From Anaerolineae bacterium (GTDB taxonomy: Bacteria; Chloroflexota; Anaerolineae; UBA4142; SHND01): a stretch of DNA of 41,349 nucleotides. Below are positions 17,136 through 25,039 of this stretch, one piece after another; positions within the stretch are counted from its first letter, which is position 1, and the number at the start of each line of letters is the position of its first letter. The stretch covers positions 1-41,349 of the forward strand of contig JAJTXZ010000042.1 in the NCBI GenBank assembly GCA_021463195.1. Reading direction: 5' to 3'. The notes below the pieces were generated by a model, which saw only the letters and a program-made list of their open reading frames with translations, searched no databases and was not told where the DNA came from. A program made the position numbers and the translations under genes.

Positions 17136-19160
17136 TTACGGTCTCTGCGTAAAAAACGCGACGAAATCGCGTCCGGGGGTTCGAGAAATTACCGGCGTCG
17201 CCAGCCCATCGGGATACAAGCGCCTGAGCAGCGCCAACGATTCATCATCTTGATTTTTCAACACATACAACTTGGACGCGGGATCGCGCGCCTGCGCTTC
17301 AAATTGCGCCGCATTTTCGACCAGATGGTCGTGAAAATCGAAATTGCCGAGATGAATGCCCACCGCGCGATAATCCACCCAATGCGGCGCGGAAACGACG
17401 TAAAGATGTTCCCAATCATTTTGTCGCGTCGCAAAGGCGCGCAGCGCGTCAGCGATTTCAGTTGAATTCCACGCCGCGCGGCGGTACTGTTCGTCATAAC
17501 GCTCGAAATACAAACCGAAATTCGTCAGCGTCACGCCGACCAAAATGACGCCGACCAAAAACGCGCCCAAGTTGGGTGAACCGACTTGCGCGAACAATTT
17601 GCGTCCCCACGCCAACGGCAGCGCGGCGAGCAACATCACCAATGGCGCGACGCCACCCGCGCGCACCACGCTCGGATTTTCTTCGGGAAACGCGAACGCG
17701 AGCGTGGACGGCAATAGCAAAATAAAGACCGCGCTAAAAATTAACGCGAACGGATATTCGCGGAACCGCGTCAAGCGATAGAGCGCGTACAACGCGCCTG
17801 CCGCTAAACACGCGCCCAACCAAAAATCCACCGCCGGCGCGTTGGGCAGCGAATTCACCCACACCACATCGCCGCGCACATTAAACATTTGCAGCGCGCG
17901 CCAATTATTATCCAAAAAAATCCAGAACGGATTTCCAAGCACCGGCGTTTCAAGCGAAGTCAAACGCGTCGCCATCCGGTACGCAAACATATCGGGATGC
18001 GTCGAAATGTAACCGAGCAACGGCGTAAACACGAGCAGCGCCGCGCCAAACAGCGCCGCCGAATTTTTGATGAACCGCCCCGCGCGCGCGGCAGGCACAA
18101 ACCCAAACAACCACCACAGCGCGAGCCACGCCAGAACCAATCCGACCACGACGCGAAACGGGCTATAGCCGTTCAAGCCGATGCCCAGCAAGACGCCCGC
18201 GCTTAGAAAATCATTGCGCGATTGTCGCCGCAGCGCGCGCAGCAAGAAAAACAACGTCCACGCGACAAACAGCGGCGCCAGCGGATAGCGCAATCCGATG
18301 CGCGCAATGGCGACAGGAAAAATGCTGACCGCGCCCAAGAACGCGGCGAACAAACCCACTTCATCGTCAAACATTTCACGCGCGAGCAAAAACAGCGCCG
18401 GCAGCGTCAATACACCGGCGCCCGCGCCGACGATTTTTAACGCGAGCATATCCAACGGCGCGAGACCGAGCCACACGACCAACGCGTTCAGATAAAATTG
18501 CAACGGTTCGCGTCCTGTGTTGCGCTCGAAAAAAACGGAAAATTCGCCATGCAAAATATCGTACGTGTCCAAAATCTTTTCCGCGTGATCGCTCGTCATT
18601 TCGGCGGGCAGCGCGTCGAGCCGATAAAAATAAAAAAACGCGCCGAGAGCCATGATGCCCAACAGCGCGAGGCACAGCCAGCGCGCGCGTCGTCCGCGTG
18701 GGTCGCGCCGCGCCAATGCGGCGATTTTCGCGCGGGCGCGATTCCAAGCGTGGCGCGGCGAACCTTCCCAGAACGCGCCGATAAAGAGGACGAGACTCGT
18801 CGCCCACGCGGAAACGCCGAGCGGCGTAAATACATTGGGGCGCGCTTCAAAAAACGCAATCAGCGCAAACACGAACGCGGGAAGCGCAAATAACCAACGC
18901 GCGGAATTTGCGACGCGCGCCGGCGGCGGTTCAACCCAAGGCGCACGGGCGACCAGCGCGAACGCAGAGTCCGCGCGCGCGTACGCGGCGCCAAGCAACA
19001 AGAGCGCGCAGACATAAACAAGTCCGGCGGCGAGCGACGCGCCATTGTCATAAATGACGCGCTGCGTCAGAAACGCCAGGAACAACCCAAACGTGAATAG
19101 CGTGAGGGTAATCCATTCGTGACGATGGACAGAGGTTAGACGTACGCGAACATGCGCCAT
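17136..19160 (-). CDS. GT39/PMT-type membrane glycosyltransferase
   Basis: This 674-residue polytopic protein has a clear ATG at 19158-19160. Its N-terminal 180 residues form an extra membrane block. The GT39 loop then reads LPAEMTSDHAEKILDTYDIL, with acidic residues D191 and E194 rather than the adjacent DE pair. NTGREPLQFYLNAL follows, as in many bacterial GT39 enzymes. About ten membrane segments come next, then a soluble C-terminal end with LYVLKNQDDE. The donor is probably a polyprenyl-linked sugar and the acceptor is unknown. The gene begins nine bases after the methyltransferase stop, which supports co-translation within the operon. Confidence 0.85.
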   Translation of the reverse strand: MAHVRVRLTSVHRHEWITLTLFTFGLFLAFLTQRVIYDNGASLAAGLVYVCALLLLGAAYARADSAFALVARAPWVEPPPARVANSARWLFALPAFVFALIAFFEARPNVFTPLGVSAWATSLVLFIGAFWEGSPRHAWNRARAKIAALARRDPRGRRARWLCLALLGIMALGAFFYFYRLDALPAEMTSDHAEKILDTYDILHGEFSVFFERNTGREPLQFYLNALVVWLGLAPLDMLALKIVGAGAGVLTLPALFLLAREMFDDEVGLFAAFLGAVSIFPVAIARIGLRYPLAPLFVAWTLFFLLRALRRQSRNDFLSAGVLLGIGLNGYSPFRVVVGLVLAWLALWWLFGFVPAARAGRFIKNSAALFGAALLVFTPLLGYISTHPDMFAYRMATRLTSLETPVLGNPFWIFLDNNWRALQMFNVRGDVVWVNSLPNAPAVDFWLGACLAAGALYALYRLTRFREYPFALIFSAVFILLLPSTLAFAFPEENPSVVRAGGVAPLVMLLAALPLAWGRKLFAQVGSPNLGAFLVGVILVGVTLTNFGLYFERYDEQYRRAAWNSTEIADALRAFATRQNDWEHLYVVSAPHWVDYRAVGIHLGNFDFHDHLVENAAQFEAQARDPASKLYVLKNQDDESLALLRRLYPDGLATPVISRTPGRDFVAFFTQRP

Positions 19161-19169
19161 GAAATTTAT

Positions 19170-20012
19170 TTAGGGTTTGCGGAGCAGCAGCGCATTAATC
19201 ATGAATGAAGTATTTTCGGGCAAATCTTCATTGAATTGGTCAATCCAGTTGAACAAATTCAACCCGAGCCGCACCGGATTCAGCGCGCTTGACGGCGCGG
19301 TTTCGCCGCCGAAACGGTCCGCCGCCGCGCGCATATTTTCGGGCAACATGCCTTTTTCAAACAACGGCTTGCCCAAACCGTACACCAGATTGTGCGCGAA
19401 CGGAAAACAATAATGCAGAATCGGATAAAACCCTCTGAGTTCAAAACCCGCGCGCGCCACCAACGCCTTGATTTCGTCGGGATAATACAGGCGTTCGTGA
19501 TTCGCCCAAATGCCCGCGAACGCGCCATGTTGAATGTGCGTGTGAAAGACGGTTTCGAGCGATTTGTTGATGGGATCCCACCAAAACGGATAATTGTGAT
19601 TCGGCACAGTGAGAAATAACAAGCCGCCCGGCTTTAACACGCGCTTGATTTCATTCAAGCCGCCCCAATCATCCGGCAAATGTTCCAGCACTTCGCTGAA
19701 AATGATTTTGTCAAAAGTATCGTCGGCAAACGGCAGCGGTTCAATCAGACTGCGCGCCACGCTTGCGCCGCGCGCGCGATTTTGGCGGAGCGCGATTTCC
19801 AAATGTTCAAAGTCCAAGTCCACGCCAAAATAACGACACGGCGCGAGTTCGGTCACATATTTCATAAAAAAACCGCGTCCGCAGCCCGCGTCCAACACCC
19901 GGTCCATCGGTTGAAAATCGAGCGCGCGAAATAGATAACGCACGCGGCGTTTGAAACCCATGTCGGCTTCATTTTGCAAAAGGCGCAGTAGGCGCGCTTG
20001 GTCAATGCTCAT
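19170..20012 (-). CDS. Class I SAM-dependent methyltransferase
   Basis: This is a 280-residue soluble protein. Motif I is VLDAGCGRGFF at 39-49, the acidic end of strand 2 is GVDLDFEHLEIA near 60-71, and IEPLPFADDTFDKIIFSEVLEHL gives motifs II and post-II of the Methyltransf_11/25 type. LKPGGLLFLTVPN follows. It would methylate a small molecule, sugar or lipid intermediate; a glycan-capping or sugar-methyl role is inferred from its place between GT4 and GT39 genes. The ATG at 20010-20012 lies inside the preceding gene, an 11-base overlap that implies coupled translation. Confidence 0.88.
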   Translation of the reverse strand: MSIDQARLLRLLQNEADMGFKRRVRYLFRALDFQPMDRVLDAGCGRGFFMKYVTELAPCRYFGVDLDFEHLEIALRQNRARGASVARSLIEPLPFADDTFDKIIFSEVLEHLPDDWGGLNEIKRVLKPGGLLFLTVPNHNYPFWWDPINKSLETVFHTHIQHGAFAGIWANHERLYYPDEIKALVARAGFELRGFYPILHYCFPFAHNLVYGLGKPLFEKGMLPENMRAAADRFGGETAPSSALNPVRLGLNLFNWIDQFNEDLPENTSFMINALLLRKP

Positions 20013-21162
20013 TTTGGGTTATCAGCGTTTCGAATAATTTTTCGTACTCGTCCAACGTTTTCGCGGTGTTGAAAATCGCGCGAATTTGCGCGCGCGTTTT
20101 CATGTACGCGTCGCGTCGCGTCAAGACCTCGACCAGCCCATCCGCCAGCGCTTGCGGATCGCGCGGCGCGACGAGTTTACCCATGCCCGTCACGCGCACC
20201 ACTTCGCGCGCGCCGGGAATATCGGTGGCGACAACGGGCGCGCCGGACAACATGGCTTCGATTTGCACGCTCGGAAAACAATCCGTGCGGCTCGGCAGCG
20301 CAAACACATCGTTCATGGCATAAAAATTCGCGAGCCGCTGCGGGTCGAGCAGCAGCCCCAGCGTCACGATGCTGTCGCGTTCCTGTTCCACCAAATATTT
20401 CCATTTGTCGAAAAAGCGTTCGTACACCACATTGATTTCGCCCGCGTACACAAATTTCACGTTCGGAATTTTCGCGCGCACACGCGGAATCGCCTGCAAT
20501 AAATAATCAAAGCCTTTTTCTTCGACAAAGCGTCCGGCGAAACCGACAAGTTTATTTTGCGTTAGCCCCAAATCCGCGCGCCATTGCGCGACGACCGCCG
20601 GCTGCGGTTCGGGAATTTCGACGGGCGGATAGATGCAATCGAGTTTGGAACGAAACGGCGAAAGAAATTTGCTGTGCGCGGCATAATCGCAGCTGTGAAC
20701 GGTAATGCGCGTCGCCTCGCGTTCGCCTTGCGTCATCAGCGCGGTCATGACGCGTTCAATCATTTGGTCAGAATTCTTTTTGGGCATGACCAAATCGCCG
20801 TGATGCGTTATGACTGTCGGTTTATGCTGCCATAAACCGATGCGCGTGACAAAATTCGTTTCCAACATCGGCGTATGCACTTGGAGCAAATCATTTTCTT
20901 TAGCCAGCCGATTCAGCGTCGGAATAAAGCCGGGCATAATCACGCCGCGGCTCAGGTGCAGCGCCGTCGGCAGGCGCACAATCCGCACGCCGTTATGTAT
21001 TTCTTCACGCGCCAAAGTTGATTTGAATTGCGCCGTGAGAACCGTAATTTGATGCCCGCGTTTCGCCAATCCTTCTGCCAAACGCTGCGCGTACGCGGTC
21101 AGACCTGTCCAATGTGGATAATAGTACGTTAAGGTAACAAGTAGCTTCAAGCGCAACTCCAT
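20002..21162 (-). CDS. GT4 family (GT-B fold) glycosyltransferase
   Basis: The protein has 386 residues from the ATG at 21160-21162. A longer frame to 21249 is only the translation of the inserted palindrome (copy B) and is rejected. The N-terminal Rossmann half opens with LLVTLTYYYPHWTGLTAYAQRLAEGLAKRGH, typical of GT4. The C-terminal half has GFAGRFVEEKGFDYLL, and PSRTDCFPSVQIEAML near the nucleotide-sugar site, where the classic E-x7-E appears as D-x7-E. It should add a hexose from a nucleotide sugar to a lipid-linked acceptor at the inner face of the membrane. No ribosome site precedes the ATG. Before the repeat inserted, the start probably overlapped the stop of the preceding gene (TGATG), so expression may have depended on coupling. 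Confidence 0.92.
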   Translation of the reverse strand: MELRLKLLVTLTYYYPHWTGLTAYAQRLAEGLAKRGHQITVLTAQFKSTLAREEIHNGVRIVRLPTALHLSRGVIMPGFIPTLNRLAKENDLLQVHTPMLETNFVTRIGLWQHKPTVITHHGDLVMPKKNSDQMIERVMTALMTQGEREATRITVHSCDYAAHSKFLSPFRSKLDCIYPPVEIPEPQPAVVAQWRADLGLTQNKLVGFAGRFVEEKGFDYLLQAIPRVRAKIPNVKFVYAGEINVVYERFFDKWKYLVEQERDSIVTLGLLLDPQRLANFYAMNDVFALPSRTDCFPSVQIEAMLSGAPVVATDIPGAREVVRVTGMGKLVAPRDPQALADGLVEVLTRRDAYMKTRAQIRAIFNTAKTLDEYEKLFETLITQNEH

Positions 21163-21169
21163 CAAGAAT

Positions 21170-21266
21170 CTAGACCAGTTTCCGATTTGATTTAGGGGAC
21201 AGACCCTTGGGGTTTCCGAAAACCCAAAGGGTCTTTTACCTTGGACCAAACAGGAATTCGCTCTAG
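21170..21266. repeat. CTAG-bounded palindromic repeat, copy B
   Basis: This 97-bp element begins and ends with CTAG. The inner hairpin AGACCCTTGGGGTTT / AAACCCAAAGGGTCT has a CCGA loop and one mismatch. Relative to the other copies, one stem pair has changed on both sides (T-A to C-G). It forms the last codons of the YfhO-like gene and separates it from the GT4 gene. Excision leaving a single CTAG gives CTAGATTCTTGATGG, in which the upstream frame ends at TGA and the GT4 ATG overlaps it by one base. Confidence 0.92.
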
Positions 21267-23324
21267 CACGGCGGCGCGGGATGGCGGAACGGGCGCACCA
21301 TCATTGGTCAGGTCAGCTTGGCGCCACAAATAGACGCACATTACACAACCCAAACCAAACAGAATAAACCCAAGAATCCCTTCCCACGGACGATAGCGCA
21401 GTTGAATGTCATGCGCGCCCGCCGGCAGAGCTACATTGAGCCATTGTCCAGAGCCGAGCGCCGCGAATTTACCGTCAACGGCAGCTCCCCATCCGGGCCA
21501 ATTATTTTCTTTGACCGTCAATGTTCCCGCCCGAGTCATTTCGCAATGCACGTCAATATCGCCCGCCGCGCCGCGCGCCGCGCAAATAGCTGTATCGCCC
21601 GAATCGAGCAATACGCGCGCATATTCGCGCTCGGACGATGCGCGATACATTTTCACCGCGTCTTCGTTCGGAACCATTCCGCTTGCAGTCATATTTTCGG
21701 GCGTCCATTTATTTTCTGCGGCAACGAGCGGTTCGGGCGCAGGGCGATCTTTCCACCCCCAAGCAAACGGATAGGATGAGATTTTCAAACCTTTTGCCAT
21801 TGCCGCCTCCAAATAAGCGGGTTCGCCCCATGGAAAATTGGCCCATTCCAAAGTTGGCGTTTTGAGCGCGTCAATCACGCGCGCAACCGTCGGCAGCAGT
21901 GTGGCAGGATATAACCAACCACGCGTCACCTGCGTGACATTCCATACCCCCCAAAGCAATATCGGCACGAGCAGCCAATTCAGCGGCAAAGTCAACGCGC
22001 GCAGCGCGCGCGTCCCCTGAAAGGCAAGTTGCAAATGAATATTCAGACGGGCGTACAAACGGTCCACCCCCAACGTCGCCAAGCCCACAATGGGCAAGAC
22101 AGCCAAGCCGGCAATGACGGGCGAGCTGCGTAAACTCATAATCTGATAATCAAATCCGGATTTCGGGAACAGGTGAATCAGAAATTGACGCGGCTCTAAA
22201 CTCGCGGCGAGAATCGCAGCCATCGCGGTCAAAAGCAAAAAAAGCATTACACGCGTTTCCTGACCGGGGCGCGCCATGCGGACGCCGACCAAAGCCAAGA
22301 GCGCCGCGAGCCAGCCGATATAGTTTGTGTACAAAGCGGGAAATCTAATCATGCCAAGAATTTCGGTCCCATAAAACCGCGCATTGTTTACCACAAAACT
22401 CAAGGGAATAAACGTAAAGGACTGAATGCCGCCCAAATTCACGTCCGCCGCTTTGGTCATTTGCGAAGCATTCATCAAAAAGGGCAAGAGCAACGGCGCG
22501 CTCAAAAGGAACGCCAAGCCACCCGCCAAAGTATAACGTCGCACGACCAACCAAAAATTCGGTTCACCCCATGGCAATAGCACAAGAGTCAGCGGCAGCA
22601 CAAGCAGCAAGCCAAATTGAATATAACCTTGGCCGGCGACGAGCGCGCACGCGAACACGATGCCCAATAAAATCGCGGCGCGCCGCGAAGCGCTCCCAGC
22701 CACCTGCACGAGCGGCGGAAAAACGAGCGCGGCGGATGCGGTTGCCAAAGCTACACCGAACCAACCCATCTGCATCCGTCCCACAATATTTCCCGCGACA
22801 ATCGCGAGCAAACCACCCCACAGGCGCGCCAACCAGCCCAGACCCATCACGCGCGCCAACCACCATTGCGCCAAGCCCGCCATAAAAAAAATGCCCACAA
22901 GAGCTAGCTTGCTGCCGTTCAGAACGCCCCATCCCATCGTAGTAAAAATAACGAGCGGATGCAGACTACTCGGAAATAGATCGGCGAAAGCGGGCGACCC
23001 GCCATTCAATCCGCCGTTCCAGAAAAAACACGCGCCGCACTCGCTCCAGCGCGACCAGACATGGTGGAATTGAATGGTCATTAAATAATCCGCGCCAGCT
23101 GACACGAGACGCGAATCAAAATTCAAAATCGGCGCGCTCATCCACACCGCCGCTAAAACCAACACCCCCAGTTCGAGCAGCGTCCCGCGCGCGGAACTGA
23201 ACTTGACGCTCAGCTGTTTCCACCCCATCCGCAGCCGCGCGACATCCGGAACGCGGCGCCGCCAATTCTCCAAAGCGCTACAAGCCAAAGCAATCACAGC
23301 AACCAAACGCACTTGCTCAGACAT
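21192..23324 (-). CDS. YfhO-like polytopic membrane protein, C-terminus altered by repeat insertion
   Basis: The protein has 710 residues. The ATG at 23322-23324 has a strong GGAGG site six bases upstream (complement of 23331-23335). About a dozen membrane segments are followed by an outside soluble domain with PAGAHDIQLRYRPW, then one last membrane helix. This order resembles the YfhO family, which is linked to glycosylation of wall polymers in Firmicutes. The early outside loop ILNFDSRLVSAGADYL takes the place of the GT-C acidic loop. The last 23 codons, after AAVL, are read from the inserted palindrome. Without it the protein would end in VLDS. The missing or added tail lies after the last membrane helix and is probably tolerated. 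The family assignment is fairly secure, the precise role is not. Confidence 0.75.
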   Translation of the reverse strand: MSEQVRLVAVIALACSALENWRRRVPDVARLRMGWKQLSVKFSSARGTLLELGVLVLAAVWMSAPILNFDSRLVSAGADYLMTIQFHHVWSRWSECGACFFWNGGLNGGSPAFADLFPSSLHPLVIFTTMGWGVLNGSKLALVGIFFMAGLAQWWLARVMGLGWLARLWGGLLAIVAGNIVGRMQMGWFGVALATASAALVFPPLVQVAGSASRRAAILLGIVFACALVAGQGYIQFGLLLVLPLTLVLLPWGEPNFWLVVRRYTLAGGLAFLLSAPLLLPFLMNASQMTKAADVNLGGIQSFTFIPLSFVVNNARFYGTEILGMIRFPALYTNYIGWLAALLALVGVRMARPGQETRVMLFLLLTAMAAILAASLEPRQFLIHLFPKSGFDYQIMSLRSSPVIAGLAVLPIVGLATLGVDRLYARLNIHLQLAFQGTRALRALTLPLNWLLVPILLWGVWNVTQVTRGWLYPATLLPTVARVIDALKTPTLEWANFPWGEPAYLEAAMAKGLKISSYPFAWGWKDRPAPEPLVAAENKWTPENMTASGMVPNEDAVKMYRASSEREYARVLLDSGDTAICAARGAAGDIDVHCEMTRAGTLTVKENNWPGWGAAVDGKFAALGSGQWLNVALPAGAHDIQLRYRPWEGILGFILFGLGCVMCVYLWRQADLTNDGAPVPPSRAAVLERIPVWSKVKDPLGFRKPQGSVP

Positions 23325-23379
23325 GTTTTGCCTCCGTCAAACGAATCCAACGGCAAAGTCTGCGGCGCGATTTCGCGTG

Positions 23380-24537
23380 TTATTCGCGCGCGCGCGCTTT
23401 TGTTTCAGACAACGGCGTAGACGCGTCCAACGCGCCAGATGCTTGGGCTTGAGCGCGCGGTGGCGCGCCGTCAGCGTTTTCCAAAGACACCTCCGACGCG
23501 GTTTGGGTCGCGTTATCGGCGTCAGAGAATGGCGCGGATTCTATCGCGTGATTCGACGCGCCCAATTCCTGAATTTTCGCCAAATCAATTCCTTCGCGCA
23601 GCGTAGAAATAATACCCAACAACGTCAACATTAAATAAGTGAGTCCGTGCATCACGAACGCGTACGCTAATGCCTGATTGTTATCCGCGCCAAAAAGAGT
23701 GGTCATGACAAAAACGGCGGTCAGATGAAACGCGCCCAACTGTCCCGGCGTCGCCGCGACAGTGACAACGAGCGCGGTGGCGACCTGTACCCAGAACCCC
23801 GCAATCAAGGGCGCGTCAACACCCATCGCAAGCATTGTGAGCCACGACAACACCGATGCCACAAACCAAACTTCGATGGACCAAAAAATCGCCTTGAGCA
23901 GCGGGCGCGGCGCGCGAATCACCGCAAAGCCCGCGAGGAGCTGTTCGACAAAACGCCACAACCCTTCGCGCCGCAAAAACGGAAAGGGCTTGGCGAGTCT
24001 TTGCAAAAACGCGATGCCGCGCGCTTGCTGATAGGAAATAATCGCCAGCGCAAACAAGACGCTCAAACCCACCGCGCCTAAAATCAGCGCGGCGCGCACA
24101 TACTCTTCCGGCACGCGCGGCGTGAACGGCAGCATGATCAACAAAAATAAAACGACGGTCAAACCATCGAGCGCGCGTTCGACGACAACGGTGGACAGCG
24201 CGCGCGCGACGGGAATCTTTTCGCGCGCGCCGAGCAAATACGCGCGCGCGAGATCGCCGATGCGCGCCGGCGTCACATTGTTCAACAAATAACCGATGTT
24301 GAGCATGTCAAACACGCGCAGCCAACGCGGCTGATAGGGATGAAACAACGCCTGCCATCGGAACGCGCGCCCCGCATAACTGAGCATAAAAACCGCAATC
24401 AAAAACGGCAGCCACACCCAATTAAACTGCGCGAACGATTCCAGCAATTTATCGAATTGGATGCCCTGAAACGCCAACCCAAGCGTCACAATCGTAATGA
24501 CGCCCCCAATCCAGAACCGTTTTGATTTTAGCAAAAA
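23380..24537 (-). CDS. Flippase-like integral membrane protein (LPG_synthase_TM / UPF0104 family), first gene of operon
   Basis: The protein has about 385 residues. The frame is open to a TTG at 24567 and no ATG exists near the start. I favour the TTG at 24535-24537 because GGAG lies nine bases upstream and the first membrane helix starts a few residues later. Family marks are RAFRWQALF, YLLNNVTPARIGDLARAYLLG, VVVERALDGLTV and ATPGQLGAFHL. The last 60 residues are hydrophilic, Ala/Ser/Glu-rich and probably a disordered cytoplasmic tail. Relatives are proposed to move lipid-linked sugars or phospholipids across the membrane. As the first gene of the GT-C operon it is a candidate transporter for that pathway, which is inference. 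It is followed by the YfhO-like gene after 55 bases. Confidence 0.82.
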   Translation of the reverse strand, partial: FLLKSKRFWIGGVITIVTLGLAFQGIQFDKLLESFAQFNWVWLPFLIAVFMLSYAGRAFRWQALFHPYQPRWLRVFDMLNIGYLLNNVTPARIGDLARAYLLGAREKIPVARALSTVVVERALDGLTVVLFLLIMLPFTPRVPEEYVRAALILGAVGLSVLFALAIISYQQARGIAFLQRLAKPFPFLRREGLWRFVEQLLAGFAVIRAPRPLLKAIFWSIEVWFVASVLSWLTMLAMGVDAPLIAGFWVQVATALVVTVAATPGQLGAFHLTAVFVMTTLFGADNNQALAYAFVMHGLTYLMLTLLGIISTLREGIDLAKIQELGASNHAIESAPFSDADNATQTASEVSLENADGAPPRAQAQASGALDASTPLSETKARARE

Positions 24538-24573
24538 TTGTCGCTCCAAACATACGCGCAAGGTCAAACATTT

Positions 24574-24601
24574 TTGACGCGGCGCGAGGCGTTATTATAA
24601 T
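24574..24601 (+). promoter_or_regulatory. Sigma-70-type promoter for the YkgJ-like gene, with a shared divergent -10
   Basis: TTGACG at 24574-24579, a 16-base spacer and TATAAT at 24596-24601 make a near-consensus promoter, with transcription expected near 24608 and the ATG at 24632. The -10 lies in ATTATAAT, a perfect palindrome. The minus strand therefore also reads TATAAT (24599-24594), placed about 57 bases before the flippase-like start, but its -35 is poor. Confidence 0.75.
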
Positions 24602-24631
24602 GCGGATATTTGGAGAGACGAAACGAGAATT

Positions 24632-24913
24632 ATGGATTGCCGCATTGGCTGTGGCGCGTGCTGCATTGCGCTTTCGATTTCTTCGCCCATCCCCGGAATG
24701 CCGAACGGCAAGCCCGCGGGCGTGCGCTGCGCGCAGTTGACGGATGATAACCGCTGCGCCATTTTCGATGCGCCCGAACGTCCCGCGGTCTGCGCGCGTT
24801 TGCGCCCGACGCGGGAAATGTGCGGCGAAACGTTCGCGCACGCCATGCGCTATTTGGAATGGCTCGAACATGAAACGCGCCCCGCGGCGGAACGCGTTTT
24901 TCCAAAGCGTTAA
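24632..24913 (+). CDS. YkgJ-like cysteine-cluster protein (UPF0153)
   Basis: This 93-residue protein has eight cysteines. MDCRIGCGACC at the very start gives C3, C7, C10 and C11, and C33, C42, C54 and C64 follow in the order seen in the YkgJ/CxxCxxCC family (PF03692). That family is thought to bind zinc or an iron-sulfur cluster, and its function is unknown. The sequence RCAIFDAPERPAVCARLRP is typical of the family core. It is short for the family, so this is a minimal version. It has its own promoter and diverges from the GT-C operon. GGAG lies about 16 bases before the ATG, a long spacing, so the ribosome site is uncertain. Confidence 0.85.
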   Translation: MDCRIGCGACCIALSISSPIPGMPNGKPAGVRCAQLTDDNRCAIFDAPERPAVCARLRPTREMCGETFAHAMRYLEWLEHETRPAAERVFPKR

Positions 24914-24936
24914 CCGCCGCCGCGCCCAAACTTTTT

Positions 24937-24964
24937 TTTGCATTTTACGCAAGCTGCGTATAAT
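24937..24964 (+). promoter_or_regulatory. Probable promoter of the glutamine synthetase gene
   Basis: TTTGCA at 24937-24942, a 16-base spacer and TATAAT at 24959-24964 give a good promoter match. It predicts a leader of about 70 bases ending in the AAAGGAG ribosome site before the ATG at 25040. No riboswitch or operator could be recognised in the leader. Confidence 0.6.
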
Positions 24965-25039
24965 CAACGCAACCCCACCGTGACGTGAAAAAAACCATAC
25001 GAGCGCCAATGACGGATTGCTCCAATAAAGGAGTCTGCT

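Noticed and set aside
21163-21249. N-terminal extension of the GT4 protein (VQGKRPFGFSE...)
   Set aside because: It is translated from palindrome copy B. A similar sequence is read from copy C (GKRPFGFSE), so it reflects the repeat and not the protein.
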